A stretch of 6,243 nucleotides of DNA, taken from assembly GCA_003512875.1 (NCBI GenBank), contig DONZ01000185.1, positions 1-6,243 on the forward strand. The letters are read 5' to 3'. The translations under genes and the position numbers were made by a program. Every line of letters starts with the position of its first letter. Position 1 is the first letter of the stretch. The DNA comes from Desulfovibrio sp. (GTDB taxonomy: Bacteria > Desulfobacterota > Desulfovibrionia > Desulfovibrionales > Desulfovibrionaceae). Of this stretch, positions 1 through 6,243 are shown one piece after another. Under the pieces are notes generated by a model that searched no databases, was not told where the DNA came from, and saw only the letters and a list, made by a program, of their open reading frames with translations.

Positions 1-855
1 TCCCAGGGTATGGTAGGCGGGGTCGTCGCCGAAATACCCGCCGCTGTATAAAAGGGCGAGGGTGGCGAAAACAATCAGGCTGACAATGGGGATGAGCATG
101 TCGTAAATAGTGCCGCGGTTGGAGGCGTTGAGCTGATGGTTCTGATTATCCGTATCGCCGATGACGCCTTCTTCACGGGCTTGTTTTTCCGCTTTGAACA
201 TGGGGCCGAAATCGAAGTTCCCCATGCAGACCATGAAGACCATGACAAGAGCCAAGATAGCGTAAAAGTTATAAGGAATGGTCGCTACAAATGCCGCAAA
301 ATCGCTGTCGAAAGCGCCGGTCGCCTTAAGGTTGCTGCCAACTGCGGCTGCCCAGCTTGAAATAGGTGCGATAATGCAGATGGGGGCGGCTGTGGAGTCG
401 ATGATATAGGCTAATTTTGCACGGGAAATTTTATAGTTGTCCGTCACGGGACGCATAACGGTACCCACGGTAAGGCAGTTGAAATAATCGTCAATGAAAA
501 TGGCTGCGCCGAGTCCTCCGGTGGAGAGCATGGCGGCTTTTCTGCTGCGAATGCGTTTTGTAGCCCAAACGCCGTAAGCTTTTGTGCCGCCCGCCAAAGA
601 AATAACGTAAACCAACGCTCCGAGCAGACTGCAGAAAAGAATGATGTTGAAATCGATTCTTTCAGCCATGGTTTTGAACGTCACGTCAATAGTGTGGATA
701 GCTACGAAATCGGCATCAACGCCAATGGAATAAATCAGTGCGCCGCTTAAAATACCGAGAAGAAGCGAAGAAAAGACTTCTTTGGTGATAAGGGCGAGCA
801 CAATAGCCAAAACAGGTGGAACAATGGAAAGCCACCCTGCATAATATGGGTCCAT
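1..855 (-). CDS. NhaC-family Na+/H+ antiporter, N-terminal part (cut by window start)
   Basis: Predicted inner-membrane ion antiporter of the NhaC superfamily, which includes Na+/H+ exchangers and Na+-coupled malate/lactate antiporters such as MleN. The reverse strand is open from an ATG at 855-853 to base 1 (285 codons) with no stop, so the C-terminal part lies outside the window; family members are usually about 450-530 residues. Hydrophobic segments lie near residues 8-25, 28-46, 70-90, 107-122, 148-172, 190-211 and 250-271. The strongest family signature is the glycine-rich stretch at 112-133 with FIDDYFNCLTVG (acidic pair D122-D123), followed by RPVTD at 135-139 and DSTAAPICIIAPISSW at 153-168. 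A hydrophilic charged loop at 220-248 separates the two halves. The start is supported by GAGAGG (866-861, - strand) five bases upstream. The gene is divergent from fliK and probably not functionally part of the flagellar operon. The family call is firm; the exact substrate cannot be read from the sequence. Confidence 0.9.
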   Translation of the reverse strand, partial: MDPYYAGWLSIVPPVLAIVLALITKEVFSSLLLGILSGALIYSIGVDADFVAIHTIDVTFKTMAERIDFNIILFCSLLGALVYVISLAGGTKAYGVWATKRIRSRKAAMLSTGGLGAAIFIDDYFNCLTVGTVMRPVTDNYKISRAKLAYIIDSTAAPICIIAPISSWAAAVGSNLKATGAFDSDFAAFVATIPYNFYAILALVMVFMVCMGNFDFGPMFKAEKQAREEGVIGDTDNQNHQLNASNRGTIYDMLIPIVSLIVFATLALLYSGGYFGDDPAYHTLG

Positions 856-878
856 AACTGCCTCTCAAATGAAACTTT

Positions 879-910
879 GTATCAAATCCTTAAAAAAATA
901 AAGTTGATAC
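879..910. repeat. Imperfect inverted repeat in the nhaC leader / divergent intergenic region
   Basis: GTATCAA (879-885) and its exact reverse complement TTGATAC (904-910) are separated by 18 A+T-rich bases. Two further short complementary pairs overlap the same area: AATCC (885-889) with GGATT (911-915), and AACTTT (873-878) with AAAGTT (900-905). The pairs occur in the same order on both sides, so they cannot all form one nested hairpin. The repeat could be an operator dyad, an upstream activator site for the sigma-54 promoter (its right arm ends about 145 bases before the -24 box), or leader RNA structure for the antiporter. Given the A+T richness, chance is a real alternative. Confidence 0.35.
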
Positions 911-1054
911 GGATTGCTCAAATATTTTATAGAAAGAGATTGGTTTTGTATATATTTTTTTTATGTATTTGATAAATATTGTATCTTATTGGAATAACTT
1001 TATTTTTTATAATACCTTTGTGATTTTTTGCGGAAAGGACACATGAAACGAAAG

Positions 1055-1070
1055 TGGCATGGTATTTGCT
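1055..1070 (+). promoter_or_regulatory. Sigma-54 (RpoN) promoter of the fliK-flgD-flgE operon
   Basis: TGGCAT-N5-TTGCT matches the sigma-54 consensus TGGCAC-N5-TTGCW with one mismatch, and keeps the diagnostic GG (1056-1057) and GC (1068-1069) exactly ten bases apart. Counting twelve bases from the -12 position places transcription start near 1081, giving a leader of about 14 bases that includes the whole Shine-Dalgarno of fliK. Sigma-54 with an NtrC-type activator controls hook and basal-body genes in many flagellated bacteria (Vibrio, Pseudomonas, Campylobacter, Helicobacter), so the position ahead of fliK makes biological sense. Transcription start is predicted, not observed. Confidence 0.8.
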
Positions 1071-1081
1071 TTTATACAGGC

Positions 1082-1088
1082 AAAGGAG
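1082..1088 (+). promoter_or_regulatory. Ribosome binding site that fixes the fliK start
   Basis: AAAGGAG lies six bases before the ATG at 1095. The in-frame ATG at 1059, which would add twelve residues, has no such site and sits inside the -24 element of the sigma-54 promoter, so it would not be on the transcript. The site therefore decides in favour of 1095. Confidence 0.85.
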
Positions 1089-1094
1089 TTTGCC

Positions 1095-3020
1095 ATGCAA
1101 TTAATGCCTATTTCAACCGATACCGTGAATACTGAAACGATTTTTACCGATTATACGGCTCAAGACAATTCAATGTCTAATTTTTCCAATGAGTTAGATA
1201 TCGCGTTATCTGAAGCGGACAGCGGCGGGGAACGTTATGCAAAGCGTGATAAGGATGATGATTCCTCTCATGATGATGAGGAAAAAAATTCTCCTTATTC
1301 CGTGAAAGCGGAAATTTATTCCTTTTTTGCCCCGCAAGAACCCCGTTTCAATCAAGAGGAATTGACCAAGCTGGCACAGGCGTTTCAAAATGACAATGTT
1401 TGCATGGAAGCTCAAAACGCTTTGGCTGATATTATGAACAGCCCGACCGGTCCCACGCTGAAAGACCTGCTTTCCGTTCTTTCGCAAAGCACAAAGGGCG
1501 GAAATGCGGCGCTTGACACAAATGAAATCGCTTATCTGCAAAATTTGGCAGGCAGGGCAAACCCCAATCAGCCGACAGTATTGTACGACAGTATCCGCTT
1601 TCAGGATTCCCTTTCCGGTATGAAGAACTTTCTCGCTTCCATTAAGCAAAATCCCACAACCCTGAGCAAGGAAGAACTTTCAGCTCTCGGCAAGGCGCTG
1701 GGGCTTCCGGAAGATATGCAAAAGGCTATGCAGCAAACCCTTGCTTCGTTTGACAAGAATAAGCCGTTATCAAACACGCAGGTGGACGCGATATTTAAGG
1801 ACGCGCAGGCGTTATTGGAAACAAAGACCAATGATTTTGCGGTAATGAAGAAAAGCTTGGAGCAAAACCTCAAGCCTTTGTATGAATCCGCCCAAAAGAG
1901 AGAGGCGGAGGAACGCCGCGCTTTGATGTTGGAAAATAAGGAAGTCTTATATTCAAAGACTCTTATTGAAGATACGGTCATTACCAAGGTCATGGGCGAA
2001 GATTTAAACCGCAGTACGGTAAACGGCAGAAAGCTCGAGGAAAAGGACAGCCGGAACAAGTCCGCCCAAGCGCAAAAGCCCGTTCAAAATAATCAGGATA
2101 CGGAGACTGCGCAACATTCTTCCGTAAAGCAAAATGCGGCAGCTGTCCCGCAAAATGAAGCGGAACCGGGCATTGTGACCAAGCAAGCCGACAGCCTGAG
2201 CGATACCGATGTGCTTGCGGAAGCGAAGCAGGAAAACTCGCTCATCGCCAATATGGTGCGTGATGAACGGGATGCGGCGGCAAAGGCAGAAGATAAGTTT
2301 TTTGCCGGCAAGACGGAAGAAAAGGAACAAAGCAAGGAACAGGCGGAACGCTTCAGTCCTGTTGAAGCGGTAAAAAATACTCAGGAAAACAAGAAAGAAC
2401 ATTCCGATACGTTTTCCGGCAGCAGGAATGAAGAGCACAGCGCGGAAAGAATGGCGGGCATGGCAGGTGCACAAAATGTGCAGGCAGGTCCGGTTTTTGA
2501 AAACGTGCAGACTGCAAATTTTTCCGATACGGCTGAAAGCTTACGCACGCAAGTGCAGGATACCGTGCTGACCATGATGAAGAGCGGCGCGAAGCGTTTG
2601 GAAGTTTCTTTAAATCCTGTGGAACTCGGACAAATGGCTGTTGTGCTTACCATGAAGAACGGGGAAATTAATGCCGTTATCCAAGCGGACAAGGCGGAAA
2701 GCGCCTCCCTTATCAACCAGCAGTTGGACACTATCCGCCAAGAGCTTGAAAATCAAGGCTTCAAGGTTGAAAACATCGATGTGGAAGTGGGGCTTTCCAA
2801 CCATTCAGACAGCCAGACAGGGCAAAATTGGGAAAGCATGCAGCAACACAACAGCGAACAGGCTTTTAGGGAAAATCTTCAAAATCTCAATTACTTACGT
2901 GCGTTAGCAAGGAAAAACTCTTCCAGTGAAGATAGTTTGGCACACAATATGCATAATATGGGAAGTATAACGGCCGGAAAGGAAAATACTTCCTTGCAAG
3001 GTCTTCATATTATAGCTTAG
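1095..3020 (+). CDS. fliK: FliK, flagellar hook-length control protein
   Basis: Secreted ruler that measures hook length and, through its C-terminal domain, makes the FlhB export gate switch from hook to filament substrates. The 641-residue product has no signal peptide or membrane segment, as expected for a type III export substrate. Residues 1-70 are polar and Ser/Asp-rich; 70-300 are mostly helical-looking; 300-470 are a low-complexity linker rich in Lys, Glu, Gln, Asn and Ala, typical of the poorly conserved FliK ruler. The recognisable part is the Flg_hook domain at about 483-566, with LEVSLNPVELGQMAVVL at 502-518 followed by the alternating pattern that ends in LRQ-like helix and ENIDVEV at 559-565. 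A polar tail follows. The start at 1095 is chosen on AAAGGAG six bases upstream and on the promoter position; this is twelve codons shorter than the longest frame. First gene of the fliK-flgD-flgE unit, 12 bases ahead of flgD. Identification rests on the C-terminal domain plus neighbours. Confidence 0.92.
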   Translation: MQLMPISTDTVNTETIFTDYTAQDNSMSNFSNELDIALSEADSGGERYAKRDKDDDSSHDDEEKNSPYSVKAEIYSFFAPQEPRFNQEELTKLAQAFQNDNVCMEAQNALADIMNSPTGPTLKDLLSVLSQSTKGGNAALDTNEIAYLQNLAGRANPNQPTVLYDSIRFQDSLSGMKNFLASIKQNPTTLSKEELSALGKALGLPEDMQKAMQQTLASFDKNKPLSNTQVDAIFKDAQALLETKTNDFAVMKKSLEQNLKPLYESAQKREAEERRALMLENKEVLYSKTLIEDTVITKVMGEDLNRSTVNGRKLEEKDSRNKSAQAQKPVQNNQDTETAQHSSVKQNAAAVPQNEAEPGIVTKQADSLSDTDVLAEAKQENSLIANMVRDERDAAAKAEDKFFAGKTEEKEQSKEQAERFSPVEAVKNTQENKKEHSDTFSGSRNEEHSAERMAGMAGAQNVQAGPVFENVQTANFSDTAESLRTQVQDTVLTMMKSGAKRLEVSLNPVELGQMAVVLTMKNGEINAVIQADKAESASLINQQLDTIRQELENQGFKVENIDVEVGLSNHSDSQTGQNWESMQQHNSEQAFRENLQNLNYLRALARKNSSSEDSLAHNMHNMGSITAGKENTSLQGLHIIA

Positions 3021-3032
3021 TGAGATTTTATT

Positions 3033-4313
3033 ATGAGTAACGTTGGCGGCAACACAGCATTGGACAGCGCATACAACAATTCTGGTGAGAATAATAAGAA
3101 AACCGGTAAGTCCGACCTTGATAAGGAAGCTTTCTTGATGTTGCTTGTCACGCAATTCCAATATCAGGATCCGCTGAACCCTATGGAAGATAAGGAATTT
3201 ATCGCGCAATTGGCGCAATTCTCCGCATTGGAACAATCCATGCAAACCAATGAGAACATCACCAACCTGATAAATGAAACGGCGATGCAGACTTCAATCA
3301 GCATTACCAATTACATCGGCAAGGAAGTTTCCGCCCGCGGTTACGGCATCAGCAAGTCCGGCGATGATGTTTCTCTCATTCAATTTGCAGGCAGCGAAGA
3401 AATGGCTTCCTGTTCCATCAATATCCTGGACGCTTCCGGAAATATCATCCGTACCGTAAATTTAGGCGCGCAGTCCGCAGGTATTCATGATTTCGTATGG
3501 GACGGCAAGAAGACCGACGGTTCCAATGCTCCTGACGGTACCTATACCGTGGCTCTTACCGGCAAGAACAGCGCGGGCGATATGGTTTATATCGATACTT
3601 CAGTATCAGGCCGCGTTACCGGCACAAGTTCTTATAACGGTCAATACTATTTGAGCCTCACAGGCGGAAGAACCGTTCTTTTGAGCAACGTGCGCGAAGT
3701 TCTTGAAGCAACAAACACGGGTTCTGCAACGCAAGGAAAAGATTATATCGGATCTGACGGTGACGATTACATCGTCGGTGAAGAAGGCGCCATCGATACC
3801 ATTTCAGCGGGCGCAGGCAACGATATTATTGTTTACGACAGTTTCGACAAGCTTGTGGACGGCGGCGAAGGTTTCGACTTCCTCATCGCAAACGGTGAAC
3901 TGCAAGACAACTACCAAAATATTGAAGCCGTTATCCGCGGTGCTGACGCGGCAGGCATGCAAAGCATGAACGCTCTTGAAAAGCTTGGTGTGACCATTAC
4001 GGACGGCAAGCTTGATATGACTGCCGCAAGCTGGCAAAACAACTGGAAGAACGCAGGCAAGAATCAATGGACCTATGCGGGCGATAAGAAAATAACCATT
4101 GAAATCTTGGATACTTCAAAGGTGATTGAAAGTTCCGGCGATTCCGTTGAACCTGCGGCTTTTTCCGCAGGAAGCGCAAGTCCGCAGCAAAAAACATTCA
4201 GCCAAGCCCTTGCCGACGGATTGAAAAATGCGGCGCCGACAACGGCTCCGACTCTTAAGCAGAAAGCGTCAAGTGCGATCAACAATTACATGCAAGGCTT
4301 AATCAGCCAGTAA
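3033..4313 (+). CDS. flgD: FlgD, hook cap / assembly protein with RTX-like C-terminal extension
   Basis: FlgD forms the temporary cap at the tip of the growing hook and is needed for FlgE subunits to assemble; it is exported by the flagellar type III system. The N-terminal signature is clear at residues 29-70 (LDKEAFLMLLVTQF, then QYQDPLNPM and FIAQLAQFSALEQ). Residues 95-225 fit the usual Tudor-like plus Ig-like FlgD core, with LDASGNIIRTVNLG at 132-145 and FVWDGKKTDGSNAPDGTYTV at 154-173. Standard FlgD proteins stop near residue 225-230 (E. coli 231), but this one runs to 426. The extra part has RTX-like repeats at about 240-285, then a mixed region with NIEAVIRG at 296-303, and a Ser/Ala/Pro-rich polar tail from about 366. 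The ATG at 3033 has only a weak Shine-Dalgarno (TGAG) but sits 12 bases after the fliK stop, so translational coupling is plausible. The reading frame is continuous with no sign of frameshift; the FlgD call is firm, the role of the extension is unknown. Confidence 0.95.
   Translation: MSNVGGNTALDSAYNNSGENNKKTGKSDLDKEAFLMLLVTQFQYQDPLNPMEDKEFIAQLAQFSALEQSMQTNENITNLINETAMQTSISITNYIGKEVSARGYGISKSGDDVSLIQFAGSEEMASCSINILDASGNIIRTVNLGAQSAGIHDFVWDGKKTDGSNAPDGTYTVALTGKNSAGDMVYIDTSVSGRVTGTSSYNGQYYLSLTGGRTVLLSNVREVLEATNTGSATQGKDYIGSDGDDYIVGEEGAIDTISAGAGNDIIVYDSFDKLVDGGEGFDFLIANGELQDNYQNIEAVIRGADAAGMQSMNALEKLGVTITDGKLDMTAASWQNNWKNAGKNQWTYAGDKKITIEILDTSKVIESSGDSVEPAAFSAGSASPQQKTFSQALADGLKNAAPTTAPTLKQKASSAINNYMQGLISQ
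3750..3887 (+). other. RTX-like calcium-binding nonapeptide repeats inside flgD
   Basis: Residues 240-285 of FlgD fit the RTX pattern GGxGxDxUx in register: GSDGDDYIV (240-248), GEEGAIDTI (249-257, shifted by one residue), AGAGNDIIV (259-267), a degenerate unit (268-276) and GGEGFDFLI (277-285). The key Asp residues fall at 245, 255, 264 and 282, about nine residues or a multiple apart. In RTX proteins such repeats form a parallel beta-roll that binds Ca2+ between turns, usually in secreted toxins, proteases and adhesins. Three units are good and two are weak, so calcium binding is likely but not certain. Confidence 0.7.
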
Positions 4314-4325
4314 CATAATAAAAAA

Positions 4326-4343
4326 TCTATCTGAGGGGATAGA
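4326..4343 (+). repeat. Small hairpin between flgD and flgE
   Basis: TCTATC (4326-4331) and GATAGA (4338-4343) form a six-base-pair stem with a TGAGGG loop, 18 bases before the flgE ribosome site. It is flanked by A runs on both sides, so in the operon direction it lacks the T run of an intrinsic terminator. It may be an RNA processing or stability element between the low-copy cap gene and the high-copy hook gene, or simply chance. Confidence 0.3.
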
Positions 4344-4360
4344 AAAACATATTGCAAGGT

Positions 4361-4366
4361 AAGGAG
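4361..4366 (+). promoter_or_regulatory. Strong ribosome binding site of flgE
   Basis: AAGGAG ends seven bases before the ATG at 4374. It is clearly stronger than the site of flgD (TGAG only), which fits the stoichiometry: a hook needs on the order of a hundred or more FlgE subunits but only a few FlgD cap subunits. Confidence 0.8.
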
Positions 4367-4373
4367 AATTATT

Positions 4374-6243
4374 ATGAGCGTAACTTCAACATTATGGACA
4401 GGTGTTTCAGGCCTTTTGGCTCACGGTGAAAAGATGAACGTTGTCGGTAACAACATCGCCAACATAAACACAGTAGGTTTCAAAAGCCAGCGCATGGACT
4501 TCGCGGACTTTGTTTATCAGGATGCGCACAGTCTTGCAGGTCAGACCCAAATCGGCCGAGGCGTAAAGGTTGGCACCATTATCGGCAACTTCCACCAAGG
4601 TCCTTTTGAAAGCACGACAAACGCAACCGACCTCGCCATCGAAGGCAGAGGATTTTTCCAAGTGCAGGCTGTCGGTTCCGATGAAACATACTACACAAGA
4701 GCCGGTAACTTTACTTTTGACAAGGAAGGTTACTTGAAAGACCCCAACGGTTTTGCTTTGCAAGGCTGGAGAATTGACAACTCCGGCGGCGTCATGCAGG
4801 CGACCGGCGGTAACGCCCAAATGGTTAACGCTGCAAAAGGTTCTACTTCCCCCATCAAAGGTTCAGGCGTTCCGACTGATATTCAGCTTGATACCTTCAC
4901 AGTTTTCCCGCAACAAACCACAAAAATGGACTTCAAGGTTCAGCTTCCGAAATCCGGCGGCGATAACGCCGTCAATACCGAAAACCCCTTTGCCGCCCTC
5001 TTTAAGCAATGGAACGGCAATGATGTGGAACGTGCCAATAATGTTCCTCCTCTTGCCCAGACTTCCTATGCGGAACAGACAACCATGCAGATTTTCGATG
5101 AAGCGGGCGTAAAACACACTGTTACCGTATATTTTGATAAGGTTTCAAGCACCGATTACGAAGGCGGCGCTTCCGGTGAGGAAATTTGGGAATATATCGT
5201 AACCATGGACCCTGCCGAAGACAAAAGACAATTCTTTGATACGGCAACCGGTGAATTGAAAAACGTGAACGCAACTTCTGCAGGCGGACTTCTCATGGCG
5301 GGCACGCTCACATTCAACTCCGCAGGCGCCATTGTGAACCAATCAGCCTACACATGGGGCGGAACGCAAACTCCCGAAAAGAACCCGGGTTCTTTTGAAT
5401 CCATAGCCGACCCTGCGGGCGGATTGAATAACTTGGACGTTATCAGCCTTGACCCGACAGATATGAACAACTGGGAACCCGCTCCCGTTTCCAGCAGCGG
5501 TTATCCGATCGTCGTCCCGAACTTCAGCGGTATTTTGGACGCTCAGACTTCCGGAACCCAAAACGGCGCAAAATACAATACGGAAATCAACTTCGGTCTT
5601 CGTGCAAGTAACCTTTCACAACCTTGGTCTTCTCAAGGCAGTCTCGCCGACCTCAACGTTGATGCATATGTTTTCAATAATGCCTATAAAGCGAACGATC
5701 CTTCAACCGGTTCGGAATTCATTCTCCTGAATCAAACGTATGACGCTTCATTGGACGACAAATGGAATATCAATACCGGCCGTTATGATGTCAGCGGATT
5801 GAGCCTGTGGGGAGCTGTTCCAGCTGATACGAATACATTGTTAACAAGTATTCAGGGCGATGCCACGGCGGCTATCCAGTACAAGGCTGGCGGAACGGTT
5901 ACCATTGCCGATATGTGGAGAAGCCTCGAATTGTATAATGTTCAGACGGTAAAAGTTAAAGCAGGCAATTATGTGGATAACGCAGGCAATCAGGGAACAC
6001 AGGACATCACTATTGATTTGAGAAACGGAACGGCAACTCTTGCTGACGGAACGACGGCAACTCTTGGCACGGATATCAGCTTTACCGACCCGGGCACTTT
6101 AGCGGCAGTGTCAAATGCCATTACAAACGCCGTGCAAAAAGCTTCTCCGAAGAATTTGTATATGTATTCCGCCGCGGATCCGGCCAACGCCAACCTTTTA
6201 GCTGATTTCACAGAACCTGCCGTGATTGAAGCCTACGCTTCCA
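4374..6243 (+). CDS. flgE: FlgE, flagellar hook protein (C-terminus beyond window)
   Basis: Structural subunit of the hook, the flexible joint between the rod and the filament; exported by the flagellar type III system and assembled under the FlgD cap. The frame is open for 623 codons to the window end. Residues 1-45 are the N-terminal rod/hook helix, with the flagellar rod signature NNIANINTVGFKSQR at 26-40. Family motifs follow in order: TDLAIEGRGFFQV (85-97), YYTRAGNFTFDKEGYL (106-121), a D2-type region with TTMQIFDEAGVKHTVTVYF (236-254), and GTLTFNSAGAIV (310-321). From about residue 350 to the window end the protein continues with Gly/Asn/Thr/Asp-rich sequence of beta-strand character (NFGLRASNLSQPW at 406-418) and has not yet reached the conserved C-terminal hook domain. 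It is therefore longer than enteric FlgE (about 400 residues) by well over 200 residues. No cysteine occurs in the visible part. Start chosen on AAGGAG at 4361-4366. Confidence 0.95.
   Translation, partial: MSVTSTLWTGVSGLLAHGEKMNVVGNNIANINTVGFKSQRMDFADFVYQDAHSLAGQTQIGRGVKVGTIIGNFHQGPFESTTNATDLAIEGRGFFQVQAVGSDETYYTRAGNFTFDKEGYLKDPNGFALQGWRIDNSGGVMQATGGNAQMVNAAKGSTSPIKGSGVPTDIQLDTFTVFPQQTTKMDFKVQLPKSGGDNAVNTENPFAALFKQWNGNDVERANNVPPLAQTSYAEQTTMQIFDEAGVKHTVTVYFDKVSSTDYEGGASGEEIWEYIVTMDPAEDKRQFFDTATGELKNVNATSAGGLLMAGTLTFNSAGAIVNQSAYTWGGTQTPEKNPGSFESIADPAGGLNNLDVISLDPTDMNNWEPAPVSSSGYPIVVPNFSGILDAQTSGTQNGAKYNTEINFGLRASNLSQPWSSQGSLADLNVDAYVFNNAYKANDPSTGSEFILLNQTYDASLDDKWNINTGRYDVSGLSLWGAVPADTNTLLTSIQGDATAAIQYKAGGTVTIADMWRSLELYNVQTVKVKAGNYVDNAGNQGTQDITIDLRNGTATLADGTTATLGTDISFTDPGTLAAVSNAITNAVQKASPKNLYMYSAADPANANLLADFTEPAVIEAYAS
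6025..6066 (+). repeat. Short imperfect tandem duplication in flgE
   Basis: The 18-base unit ACGGAACGGCAACTCTTG (6025-6042) recurs at 6046-6066 with one extra ACG triplet inserted in the middle. It encodes NGTATLA followed by DGTTATLG (residues 551-557 and 558-565). The frame is kept. The close match at base level suggests a fairly recent local duplication in the variable, probably surface-facing part of the hook subunit. Confidence 0.7.

Noticed and set aside
136..360. Open + strand frame of 74 codons opposite the antiporter gene.
   Set aside because: Antisense shadow of a gene with clear NhaC family motifs; no ribosome site or recognisable domain.
1008..1013. TATAAT, a perfect sigma-70 -10 box ahead of fliK.
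   Set aside because: No acceptable -35 hexamer at 16-18 bases and no extended -10; such matches are expected by chance in this A+T-rich stretch.
1059..1094. Longer fliK start at the ATG at 1059.
   Set aside because: No ribosome site precedes it and it lies in the -24 element of the sigma-54 promoter; the ATG at 1095 has AAAGGAG at good spacing.
1043..1135. Thirty-codon frame (MKRKWHGICF...) with GGAAAGGA just upstream, overlapping the fliK start out of frame.
   Set aside because: It spans the sigma-54 promoter, would need a separate upstream promoter, and its ribosome site is too close (three bases for AAAGGA). No recognisable features; treated as chance.
1206..2804. Several - strand open frames of 64-156 codons across fliK.
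   Set aside because: Cysteine/arginine/phenylalanine-rich shadow translations of the fliK coding strand, overlapping one another and without start signals.
3750..3887. RTX repeats as a sign of a separate toxin or adhesin gene.
   Set aside because: They are in the same uninterrupted frame as the FlgD core, with no internal start site or frameshift, so they belong to FlgD.
4326..4343. Intrinsic terminator after flgD.
   Set aside because: Stem is short with only moderate G+C and is followed by A residues rather than a T run in the operon direction.

Overview
The window looks like chromosomal DNA from a motile Gram-negative bacterium. It carries the left half of a flagellar hook-building operon, fliK-flgD-flgE, on the + strand, and a divergent NhaC-type Na+/H+ antiporter gene on the - strand that is cut by the window start. 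The order fliK, flgD, flgE, the large multi-domain FlgE and a sigma-54-type promoter in front of fliK fit a deltaproteobacterium / Desulfobacterota, most likely a member of the Desulfovibrionaceae with moderate rather than high G+C. That placement is inferred from gene order and protein style; no database search was possible.

Layout: bases 1-855 (-) encode the first 285 residues of the antiporter. Bases 856-1094 are an A+T-rich divergent intergenic region. It holds an imperfect inverted repeat near the antiporter start and, immediately before fliK, a near-consensus sigma-54 promoter (TGGCAT-N5-TTGCT). Bases 1095-3020 are fliK (hook-length ruler and export switch). Bases 3033-4313 are flgD (hook cap / assembly scaffold). 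Bases 4374 to the window end are flgE (hook subunit), which is still open at residue 623.

The three flagellar genes serve one process. FlgD caps the growing hook and guides insertion of FlgE subunits. FliK is secreted intermittently, measures hook length, and tells the export gate to switch from hook to filament substrates. The short gaps (12 and 60 bases), common strand and single visible promoter suggest one transcript, with a strong ribosome site before flgE matching the need for many hook subunits.

The most interesting points are: (1) FlgD is almost twice the usual length because of a C-terminal extension that contains RTX-like, Asp/Gly-rich nonapeptide repeats of the calcium-binding beta-roll type; (2) FlgE carries a long extra central region, including a small recent-looking tandem duplication; (3) the sigma-54 promoter overlaps an upstream in-frame ATG and so helps fix the fliK start. 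I saw no CRISPR array, tRNA, rRNA, insertion sequence or other mobile element.
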